34,358 bases of DNA. Origin: Chitinophagaceae bacterium UBA3961 (GTDB lineage Bacteria > Bacteroidota > Bacteroidia > Chitinophagales > Chitinophagaceae). The first letter of the stretch is position 1. Every line of letters starts with the position of its first letter. Shown piece by piece: positions 8,212 through 15,012 of this stretch. The notes under the pieces are model-generated. The model did not search any database and was not told where the DNA came from. It was given only the letters and a program-made list of their open reading frames with translations. Location of the stretch: assembly GCA_002385265.1 (NCBI GenBank), contig DGDD01000216.1:1-34358 (forward strand), in the 5' to 3' direction. The position numbers and the translations under genes are program-made.

Positions 8212-9996
8212 TTGAAAGGTAGTAATTTGATAAGAAGACTTCTTTTAATAATAAAAAGCAGACTTACAAAACCACAGTATGTAATATTACTGTCGTTGAT
8301 TGTAGGTTTAGTCTCCGGAATGGCAGCAGTTCTACTTAAAATTGCCGTTCACAATCTTCAATACTTATTTAAGCAAAAAGATGCCAATCTTAATTGGTTA
8401 TCCATTTCGCCTATAATTGGCATTCTAATTTCAGCGATCTTGATTCGATACTTTTTTAAATCGAGTTTGGAGAAAGGGATCGCAATGGTTTTGAAAGCGA
8501 TTGCAAAAGGGTCGAGTACCATCGATAAAAAACACAGCTTCATTCATTTACTAACAAGTAGTGTAACAGTGGGATTGGGAGGAAGCGCGGGTCTTGAAGC
8601 TCCTATTGTTGCAACAGGTTCTGCCATTGGTGCAAATATTGGACAAGCAAGTAGAAGCAACTATGAAACGAAAACACTTTTGATTGCTTGCGGTGCAGCT
8701 GCAGGAATAGCGGCTGTGTTCAATGCGCCAATTGCGGGTCTAATTTTTGCGGTTGAAGTTTTATTAACAGATACAATTGTAACACATTTCATCCCTTTAA
8801 TTATTTCAAGTGTAGCGGGAGTATTGGTTTCAAAAATCTTCCTTCACGAAGCCTCCTTGTTTAATTTTGTTTTAAAGCAAAATTTTGATTACCGAAACAC
8901 ACTCTTTTATGTTGCTTTAGGAGTTGGCTGTGGAATAGTTTCACTATACTATGCACGTATCTTTAAAACAACCGAGCATTGGATTAATGGCAAGAAAATT
9001 TCATGGATCACTAAAGCGATAATCGGAGGGTTACTATTAATCTCCATATACTATGTATTTCCCCCTTTATTTGGCGAAGGATACGGTTCAATTTCAAAAA
9101 TCGCAACAAGTAGTTTTGATACGATCATAGATCGTACACACCTCTTTTCATATTTACCAGGTGAGTGGTCAATTATTATCTTCTCACTTTTAATCGTTTT
9201 ATTAAAACCAATAGCAGCCGGCATTACAATTGGCAGCGGTGGGAACGGTGGTAATTTCGCACCATCGCTGTTTACCGGAGCCTTTCTTGGATTTGCCTCT
9301 TCCAATTTGATCAACAGTTCTAATTGGTTTAAACTACCAGTCGGAAATTTTAGTTTAGTAGCAATGGCAGGTGTTCTTTCAGGAGTGATGTATTGTCCTT
9401 TGACTGCCATTTTCTTAATAGCTGAAATTACCAATGGTTATGAGTTATTTATCCCTTTGATGATTGTTTCGGGAATTTCCTTCTTTATTGTGAAAACTTA
9501 TGAACCATTTTCAATGGATATTAAAAGCCTAGCAAAAGTAGGAGATGTTTTCACGCATGAAAAAGAGAAAAATCTATTGGCTCAAATCAACGTACGGCAA
9601 TTGATACAGCCCGAGTTCGTCTCAATTCAAGAAAATCAAAATTTTAAAGACCTTCTAGAACTGGTAAGATCAACGGAGACTTCATTGATAATTGTACTGA
9701 ATAAGAACAATGAATACCGAGGTATTATAGAATTAATAAATTTAAAAGAAGCAATATTAGACCCCGGAAATTATATAAATCGACCTATTTCCACATTCAT
9801 GAATAGAATATCTCCGATATCTATTGACACTGCAGATGGATTACTTGTTATCGACTACTTCGATAGAATTGAAACATGGTATCTTCCTGTAATTGATGGT
9901 GAAAGAACCTGTATTGGCTACATCTCTAAAGCAAAACTATTTTCTAAATACAGAGAAATACTATCTACGAATAAAGACATATACGACAAAGCATAG
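8212..9996 (+). CDS. CLC-type chloride channel with C-terminal CBS pair
   Basis: This 594-residue protein starts at TTG 8212, since an in-frame stop at 8194-8196 blocks any earlier start; TTG 8227 is an alternative. It has about ten to twelve membrane helices and the CLC ion-path motifs: the gating glutamate Glu129 in GSAGLEAP (the GREGP motif), FNAPIAGLIFAVEVLL at 170-185, and GGNFAP at 346-351. The residue after Glu182 is Val183, where H+/Cl- exchangers such as E. coli ClcA carry the internal proton glutamate. Val is found there in animal CLC channels. From about 460 the cytoplasmic tail carries two CBS domains (VRQLIQPEFVSIQ; MNRISPISIDTADG), which commonly bind adenosine nucleotides. It lies 18 bases after the GT-HAD gene, fitting a role in ion or volume homeostasis. 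Confidence 0.9.
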   Translation: MKGSNLIRRLLLIIKSRLTKPQYVILLSLIVGLVSGMAAVLLKIAVHNLQYLFKQKDANLNWLSISPIIGILISAILIRYFFKSSLEKGIAMVLKAIAKGSSTIDKKHSFIHLLTSSVTVGLGGSAGLEAPIVATGSAIGANIGQASRSNYETKTLLIACGAAAGIAAVFNAPIAGLIFAVEVLLTDTIVTHFIPLIISSVAGVLVSKIFLHEASLFNFVLKQNFDYRNTLFYVALGVGCGIVSLYYARIFKTTEHWINGKKISWITKAIIGGLLLISIYYVFPPLFGEGYGSISKIATSSFDTIIDRTHLFSYLPGEWSIIIFSLLIVLLKPIAAGITIGSGGNGGNFAPSLFTGAFLGFASSNLINSSNWFKLPVGNFSLVAMAGVLSGVMYCPLTAIFLIAEITNGYELFIPLMIVSGISFFIVKTYEPFSMDIKSLAKVGDVFTHEKEKNLLAQINVRQLIQPEFVSIQENQNFKDLLELVRSTETSLIIVLNKNNEYRGIIELINLKEAILDPGNYINRPISTFMNRISPISIDTADGLLVIDYFDRIETWYLPVIDGERTCIGYISKAKLFSKYREILSTNKDIYDKA

Positions 9997-10029
9997 TTTT
10001 TAATAGTATTTTAATTCTTGTCGCTGGCT

Positions 10030-10037
10030 TATGTTTG
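10030..10037 (+). promoter_or_regulatory. -7 box before the USP-like gene
   Basis: TATGTTTG matches TAnnTTTG exactly and ends 12 bases before the ATG at 10050. It overlaps a possible TTG start at 10035, which argues that translation begins at 10050 instead. Confidence 0.45.
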
Positions 10038-10049
10038 TACCTTGCTGCT

Positions 10050-10808
10050 ATGGTTAGCGACAAGAACAACCATCTCATCATTCTCTCCAATCCCGATGAT
10101 TTCATTAAAATGGGGAATTATTGTAAGAAACTCTTTTCTTTCAACTCCAACCTCTTTGTGCTCGTAAAATCGGTTCGCGAAAACACAATACATTCCATTT
10201 TCGACTGCCTCCATCAATTTTCTGAAAATGGCGGAAGTATTCAAGTAAAATTGGTTTCGAATGTGTACGAACATAAGTATATTAACTTTCTAGTAAATGA
10301 ACTAAAGATTTCAAATGTCGTGTTTTTTGAATCGCAGTCTTTCTTTATAAATAAAATAGTAGGGCAAGGTAAATTACTCAAACTAATTGTAGCATTACAA
10401 GTTCCATTACTATATATCGGCCATAAACATCAACTTAGAGATAGCTCGCTGCTCTTTCCTTATGATCATCCGTTTAAAATTGCATCAATTCTTACAGATA
10501 ACAGTATTCAGTTCAAACATTCTCATATCCAAATATTCATTCCAGACACAAAAGTAGATCAACAATTCATTGATTTTTTGAATATCAAAAGTTTGATGGA
10601 AGATTTTAATCGTAGAAATGTTGAATTGTTTACGATTGCCTCAGAAGAAGAAACACAGCATCATATAATGAGAAGTATTGAAGAGAATGAACACTGTGTT
10701 GTATGCATCAATAAGAAAAAAAACTACTTCAAACAATTGTATCGAAATATGAGAGGCTTTTTGGCATCATCAACAGTTCCAAAAGCTGCTATACTATATT
10801 ATCAATAA
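10050..10808 (+). CDS. Universal stress protein-like, tandem domain
   Basis: From ATG 10050 the product is 252 residues (MVSDKNNHLIILSNPDDFIK). A TTG at 10035 would add five residues but overlaps the promoter box. The protein has no signal or membrane segment. It shows two repeats of an alpha/beta layout: strand (HLIILSN), helix, strand (NLFVLVKSV), helix, strand (VPLLYIGHKH), then a second round (HIQIFIPDT, VELFTIAS, EHCVVCINKK, KAAILYYQ). This is the architecture of tandem universal stress proteins in Bacteroidota. The ATP-binding GxxG(x)9GS motif is not evident, so it would be of the non-nucleotide class if it is a Usp. Neighbouring osmolyte and chloride-channel genes support a stress role. 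The family call is moderate and the function unknown. Confidence 0.55.
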   Translation: MVSDKNNHLIILSNPDDFIKMGNYCKKLFSFNSNLFVLVKSVRENTIHSIFDCLHQFSENGGSIQVKLVSNVYEHKYINFLVNELKISNVVFFESQSFFINKIVGQGKLLKLIVALQVPLLYIGHKHQLRDSSLLFPYDHPFKIASILTDNSIQFKHSHIQIFIPDTKVDQQFIDFLNIKSLMEDFNRRNVELFTIASEEETQHHIMRSIEENEHCVVCINKKKNYFKQLYRNMRGFLASSTVPKAAILYYQ

Positions 10809-10814
10809 ATAAAT

Positions 10815-10955
10815 GGCCGGTTCTCCAAATGATCGTCCCTCCAGCCGTTTTAAAAGGAGAGCTTGGCCACCAACTTCAGTTTAGGCTCTAGGGGTTTTTA
10901 GAGTTGATTGATTAGGTACAAGTCCGCTTGATTCTTCAAGCGGAATTTCTTTTTT
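10815..10955 (+). ncRNA. Candidate structured RNA with intrinsic terminator
   Basis: Three hairpins follow one another. First, GGCCGGTTCTCC (10815-10826) pairs with GGAGAGCTTGGCC (10856-10868), 12 pairs with some G-U and one bulge. Second, GGCTCTA (10884-10890) pairs with TAGAGTT (10899-10905). Third is a terminator stem at 10924-10943 with a T tract. The span of about 140 bases suits a small RNA or a structured 3' UTR of the gene ending at 10808. No known RNA family was recognised and no separate promoter is clear, so the RNA call is tentative. Confidence 0.4.
10924..10955 (+). terminator. Intrinsic terminator
   Basis: CCGCTTGA and TCAAGCGG form a perfect 8-base-pair stem around a TTCT loop (10924-10943), followed by a T-rich run AATTTCTTTTTT to 10955. 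It would end transcripts coming from the USP-like gene or from the candidate RNA. Confidence 0.8.
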
Positions 10956-10956
10956 A

Positions 10957-11218
10957 AGGCGTTAGGCGTTAGGCTTTAGGCGTTAGGCTTTAGGCGTTAG
11001 GCGTTAGGCCTTGGGCTTTAGGCCTTGGTCTTTAGGCTCTAGGTGTTAGGCGTTAGGCTCTAGGTGGTGGCTGTCGGAATTTGTTTTTTAGTTGCGCACA
11101 CTGAAGAAAAAAAAGTAGCAATGCACTTTGCGAATTCTTCGCGGGCTTGGCGCTCTTTGCGGTGACTGTATTAAACATCGAAGCTGCCTAACTCAAAAAC
11201 TAAACAACTTAAAACTCA
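10957..11218. repeat. Repeat island A: 7-base tandem array plus 3' arm of the lldD gene
   Basis: This 262-base gene-free stretch holds 16 successive heptamers at 10957-11068, mostly AGGCGTT or AGGCTTT. Read on the minus strand from the lldD stop at 11219, it shows the shared island pattern: an arm (AGTTTTAAGTTGTTTAGT), a partial GCAGCTTCG hairpin around 11177-11187, a TCACCGCAAAGAGCGCC block, and GCGAAGAATTCGC. Blocks of the same type occur in the five other islands. Confidence 0.8.
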
Positions 11219-12373
11219 CTACTTAATAAGGTGCTTCCCCAACTCACCGGTACTCTTACAACACACTTGTTCCATCACTTGCTTCAATTGTGTTTTCAAC
11301 ATACCAATGGCGTGATTGCCGCCTTCATTGCCTAAAGCAGCAACACCGTACATAAAGGTTCTTCCTAAAAAAGTAAATTCAGCACCGGAGGCCAATGTGC
11401 GGGCAATATCCGGACCCGAGCGAACCCCGCTGTCCATCATGATCTTGATCTTGTTCTTATAATTGTTTACAATAGGCTCCATACTCTTAATGGCCGATTG
11501 ACCGGCATCTACTTGACGTCCACCATGATTCGATACAATAATACCGTCTAATCCCAATTTGATCGCCATCTCCGTATCTTGTTCAGTTGCCACTCCTTTC
11601 AACACAATCTTTCCTTTCCACATATCTCTTATGGGTGCAATCTTCTCAGCATTCAATCGACCGGAAAATGTTTTGTTCATGAATTGTCCCAATTGCGACA
11701 TGTTTAATCCTTTCGGCATATAGGGCTTTAGTGTAGCAAAATTGGGAGTTCCATGAATCAATGTTTTGATTGCCCAATTGGGTTTTCCCATTATCTGAAG
11801 AATGTTCTTAAGTGTCATTTTGGGAGGCATGGCCAATCCATTACGGATATCACGCGGACGGAATCCAAAAGATGGAACATCGCAAAGCAATACCAATACC
11901 GGATAGTTACAAGCTTGCAAGCGTTTGATGATATCATCTCTCAAATCATTCTCGGCAGGGTGATATAATTGATACCAGGCTTTTCCTTCTGTTATTTCAG
12001 CTATTCGTTCAATACTTGAAGTAGTAACCGTACTAAGGATAAATGGGATATTATGTGCATAAGCAGCTTTTGCTAAAATTTCGGGACTATTGGGCCAAAT
12101 CAATCCTTGCAAACCCACCGGAGCCACTCCAAATGGGGCATCGTATACATGCCCGAAAAGCTCTGTTTTTAAATTAACTCCTTCGTAATTATTTAAATAG
12201 TATGGCGCGAGTTCAACCTCTCTCAATTCAGCAATATTTTTGTGCAAATTCACATCTTCATTACAGCCCCCATCGAGGTACTCAAATGCAAAACGGGGAA
12301 TGTTTCTTTTTGCTTTATTGCGAAGATCATCGATGGCCGGATAGTTGCTGTTATAGTCCCACTTTTGTGACAT
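11219..12373 (-). CDS. lldD: FMN-dependent L-lactate dehydrogenase / alpha-hydroxy-acid oxidase
   Basis: This 384-residue protein belongs to the FMN-dependent 2-hydroxy-acid dehydrogenase family. Visible markers are the N-terminal FAFEYLDGG, PVGLQGLIWP, LSTVTTSSIE, YQLYHP with Tyr134 and Tyr137, the substrate arginine region FRPRDIRNG, Lys259 in VLKGV, the catalytic His283 and Arg286 in SNHGGRQ, and the FMN phosphate loop DSGVRSGPDIARTLASGA with LGR. No membrane-anchor segment is obvious. It is the last gene of the rhamnose operon, nine bases after rhaB. Rhamnose breakdown by RhaEW yields L-lactate, so oxidation of lactate to pyruvate is the expected job. Other short 2-hydroxy acids such as glycolate cannot be ruled out by sequence. 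Confidence 0.88.
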   Translation of the reverse strand: MSQKWDYNSNYPAIDDLRNKAKRNIPRFAFEYLDGGCNEDVNLHKNIAELREVELAPYYLNNYEGVNLKTELFGHVYDAPFGVAPVGLQGLIWPNSPEILAKAAYAHNIPFILSTVTTSSIERIAEITEGKAWYQLYHPAENDLRDDIIKRLQACNYPVLVLLCDVPSFGFRPRDIRNGLAMPPKMTLKNILQIMGKPNWAIKTLIHGTPNFATLKPYMPKGLNMSQLGQFMNKTFSGRLNAEKIAPIRDMWKGKIVLKGVATEQDTEMAIKLGLDGIIVSNHGGRQVDAGQSAIKSMEPIVNNYKNKIKIMMDSGVRSGPDIARTLASGAEFTFLGRTFMYGVAALGNEGGNHAIGMLKTQLKQVMEQVCCKSTGELGKHLIK

Positions 12374-12382
12374 AGTTGTAGT

Positions 12383-13726
12383 TTAAATTGAAATCGGCTT
12401 TGTTTCAATCAAATGCTCAGGAATAGCCTCCTGATTCCAGTGCTGGTGCAATACCAAAGCTGCCCCTAAAGCCGATGCCTGAGCTACCGTTGCAGCATAA
12501 ACGCTTTTTTCAGGATACTGCCGTTTTAGAAATTGCATGAAGAGCTGATTATGACTGAAACCGCCGTCAACAAAAATACAGTCTACCGGGCTGTTATGCA
12601 GTACTAAATCTGTACTTTTTTTCTGAAGTTCTACTAAATTGAAGAGTAGCTGATGGTAAGCTTCTTCAAACGAATTACAGGCACGCCAATCGATCAAATG
12701 TAGACCGGAAGAGGCTTCTAGCAGTTCTTTAGAGTCTTCACCAAAACAGCTTTTTAAATTATTTAGATAGTTGGCATAGAAATTTATTGACTGATAATCA
12801 TTTGCTCCGCGCTTGAAATGAGTATTAATGTGGGATAGCTGTTCTTCGTGTGCGGCACCTAAGAACAGGCGCGCTGCTTTCACGGCATTCCCATCAAAAG
12901 AAAGATACGCTAGTACGTCTTGTTTCAATTCTTCTTTTTTCAATACCGTTCTGTTAAAAGGGTTCAAGGAAATACTCCAAGTACCTGTAGAAATTAAAAC
13001 AAAAGGCGTTTGAAAAGAGAACAAGTAGGGAATCAATGCGGCAGAACTATCGTGCAAGCCCACTCCTATTTTCATTTCTTCTCTTTCAAAAAAATTATTA
13101 GAAGGAACAATTGGGGGAAAAAGGTCGTCTAATTCTTCTTGCGAAACCCAATCGTGGTAGGAACGCTTTTCAAAATTCCACAACAAGGTATGGCATCCAA
13201 TAGAAGTTAGTTCGCTAACGGGTAAACCGGTTAACACATAACTTAAATACTGGGGCAAATGCAAAGCTGTGTGAATGTCGTGAAAGAAATCAGGATGCTC
13301 ATTCTTCAATCGCACCAATTGCAATCCTGAATTCAAGAGATCCAAAATGGGAGAAGCCGTTTCTTGTGCTATAGTAACCTCATCACCATATTTCCGGAAA
13401 AAGGTTTGATGGATGGAGGGGTTTAGTGGCTTTAGGTAATTGTAAAGCGGACCAATTTGTTTCCCTTCTTGATCTAAGTACACAAAACTTGCTCCATACC
13501 CCGAGAAATTAATAGCCTTAATGGAATATTCTGAGGAAGCTTTCAATCGCTTGGTTTCGGATCGAATCCAATTCGTGATTGCTTGTACATCGTCGCAAGG
13601 AAATCCATCTTCATCGAGCAATTCGGGAATACGAATGGAATGTTCGGCAATCACCTGGTAATGTTGGTTGAACAAGAGCCATTTCTTGTTGGTTTTGCCG
13701 ATATCAAAAACGAGCACTGCTTCCAT
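12383..13726 (-). CDS. rhaB: Rhamnulokinase-like FGGY carbohydrate kinase
   Basis: This 447-residue sugar kinase has the FGGY/actin fold. The N-terminal phosphate loop reads FDIGKTNKKWLLF. The mid-region shows INFSGYGASFVYLD and SIGCHTLLWNF, and the C-terminal ATP-binding domain shows LISTGTWSISLNP, then FVDGGFSHNQLFMQFLK and AQASALGAAL. It should phosphorylate L-rhamnulose at O1 with ATP. The substrate call rests on position: it lies two bases after rhaI and nine bases before lldD, downstream of rhaT and rhaEW. The sequence is somewhat shorter than the roughly 480 residues of E. coli RhaB and has the DIGKTNKK form often seen in Bacteroidota FGGY kinases. L-fuculose as an alternative is unlikely in this cluster. 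Confidence 0.87.
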   Translation of the reverse strand: MEAVLVFDIGKTNKKWLLFNQHYQVIAEHSIRIPELLDEDGFPCDDVQAITNWIRSETKRLKASSEYSIKAINFSGYGASFVYLDQEGKQIGPLYNYLKPLNPSIHQTFFRKYGDEVTIAQETASPILDLLNSGLQLVRLKNEHPDFFHDIHTALHLPQYLSYVLTGLPVSELTSIGCHTLLWNFEKRSYHDWVSQEELDDLFPPIVPSNNFFEREEMKIGVGLHDSSAALIPYLFSFQTPFVLISTGTWSISLNPFNRTVLKKEELKQDVLAYLSFDGNAVKAARLFLGAAHEEQLSHINTHFKRGANDYQSINFYANYLNNLKSCFGEDSKELLEASSGLHLIDWRACNSFEEAYHQLLFNLVELQKKSTDLVLHNSPVDCIFVDGGFSHNQLFMQFLKRQYPEKSVYAATVAQASALGAALVLHQHWNQEAIPEHLIETKPISI

Positions 13727-13728
13727 AC

Positions 13729-15000
13729 TTACAATCCGCTGGCTTTGGAATTTCCACGATCCTTTATCAATTGTTGACGAACTTGTTGCTTTCTATAGAA
13801 CTGCAAAGGCTGCAAAGCTGCGCCGTTCCGCAAGCGTGCTTCAGCAACCAAAGTCCGTACGTCTGTTCGAAAGGTGTTTTGTAAGATTTCTTGTGCAGCT
13901 ACTACATCGTTGTTATCCTGTGCGGTATTTAATGCAGCTCTGTCTGTCAGCAATGCATGTGCATATGCTAGCATGATGGCTTCTACACTTTGCAGTAAAT
14001 CTTCCAAAGGATCTTTTACGTTGTGACTGGCATCAATCATCCATCCTAAATCATGGTTATGATCCATTCCTCGGGCATCCATACCTTCTACCAATTCATT
14101 AAAAATTAAATAGAGTTGATAGGGTTTGATACTTCCTACTGTTAAATCATCATCACCGTATTTAGAGTCATTGAAATGAAAGCCAGCTAATTTCCCTTCC
14201 ATCAATAATAAACTGACGATCTGTTCAATATTGGCATTGGGGAGGTGGTGACCTAAATCGACCAGCGTGTATGCTTGCGGACCCAGCTTATTCGCATAGA
14301 GTAAACTTTGTCCCCAGTCTCCCACCGTCATGGAATAAAAATTCGGTTCAAAGGCCTTGTATTCAACAAAGAGTTTCCAATCTGAAGGCAAGGCGGCATA
14401 AATAGCTTGCAAGCTCTCCAAAGTATTTTGAAATGCTTTTCTAAAATTAAGTTGGCCGGGAAAACAACTTCCATCACTGAGCCAAACCGTAATGGCTTTT
14501 GAACCAAGTTTAACCCCGTGATTGATTACTTCAATATTGTGATCAATGGCTTGTTGACGAACCGCTGTATTTACATGCTGCAAGGAACCGAACTTATAAC
14601 TCAGTGGTTGACCGGGTTGATCTTGAAAGGTATTCGAGTTTACTGCATCAAATTTCAAGTTTAAGGATGCAGCTTTTTGTTGAATGGCTTCATAGTCGCT
14701 TGGAATGTCCCAGGGAATGTGAAGCGAAATGGCGCCACTTGCGCCGTTTAGCGCATGCAATAACCCTACATCCTCCATCTTATCTTCTAACGAAGCAGGC
14801 TCTCCGCTACCGGAAAAGCGACCAAAACGTGTACCACCGGTTCCCAATGCCCAGCTTGGAATAGCTACATTGAATTTTGCGAGCTTTTGAACAATGGCCT
14901 CCGCATTTGGAATTTCATTTTTATAATAATTCCATTTCGCTTGGTGGCTTGCTAAGGCTTTCTCGTTGAAATGGTGGATCTGATTTTTATCTAGTATCAT
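13729..15000 (-). CDS. rhaI: L-rhamnose isomerase (Pseudomonas stutzeri type)
   Basis: This 423-residue TIM-barrel sugar isomerase converts L-rhamnose to L-rhamnulose. Recognisable segments are IPSWALGTGGTRFGRF, LHIPWDIP, FVEYKAFEPNFY, TLVDLGHHLPNANIEQ, GFHFNDSKYGDDDL and WMIDASHN. Glu213, Asp248, His275, Asp283 and Asp285 keep the spacing of the metal ligands known from P. stutzeri L-rhamnose isomerase. Asp323 is the likely final ligand. This family (rhaI) is distinct from E. coli RhaA and has a broader sugar range. The gene starts at an ATG 12 bases after the rhaEW stop and ends two bases before rhaB, so it is translated as part of the rhamnose operon. Confidence 0.93.
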   Translation of the reverse strand: MILDKNQIHHFNEKALASHQAKWNYYKNEIPNAEAIVQKLAKFNVAIPSWALGTGGTRFGRFSGSGEPASLEDKMEDVGLLHALNGASGAISLHIPWDIPSDYEAIQQKAASLNLKFDAVNSNTFQDQPGQPLSYKFGSLQHVNTAVRQQAIDHNIEVINHGVKLGSKAITVWLSDGSCFPGQLNFRKAFQNTLESLQAIYAALPSDWKLFVEYKAFEPNFYSMTVGDWGQSLLYANKLGPQAYTLVDLGHHLPNANIEQIVSLLLMEGKLAGFHFNDSKYGDDDLTVGSIKPYQLYLIFNELVEGMDARGMDHNHDLGWMIDASHNVKDPLEDLLQSVEAIMLAYAHALLTDRAALNTAQDNNDVVAAQEILQNTFRTDVRTLVAEARLRNGAALQPLQFYRKQQVRQQLIKDRGNSKASGL

Positions 15001-15012
15001 AGCAATCGTTGT

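Noticed and set aside
8193..8220. ATG at 8193 as start of the CLC gene
   Set aside because: It is out of frame and reaches a stop at 8218-8222; the CLC frame has a TGA at 8194-8196.
9051..9434. Minus-strand reading frame of 127 codons inside the CLC gene
   Set aside because: It lies wholly within a well-supported gene and shows no family motif.
10865..10872. CCACCA, as at a tRNA or tmRNA 3' end
   Set aside because: No acceptor stem, T-loop or D-loop pairs with it; it falls at the end of an ordinary hairpin.
10957..11068. CRISPR-like array
   Set aside because: Units are only 7 bases with no spacers between them, and no cas gene is present.
13668..13976. Plus-strand frame across the rhaB/rhaI junction
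   Set aside because: It is a shadow of two well-supported genes with no recognisable domain.
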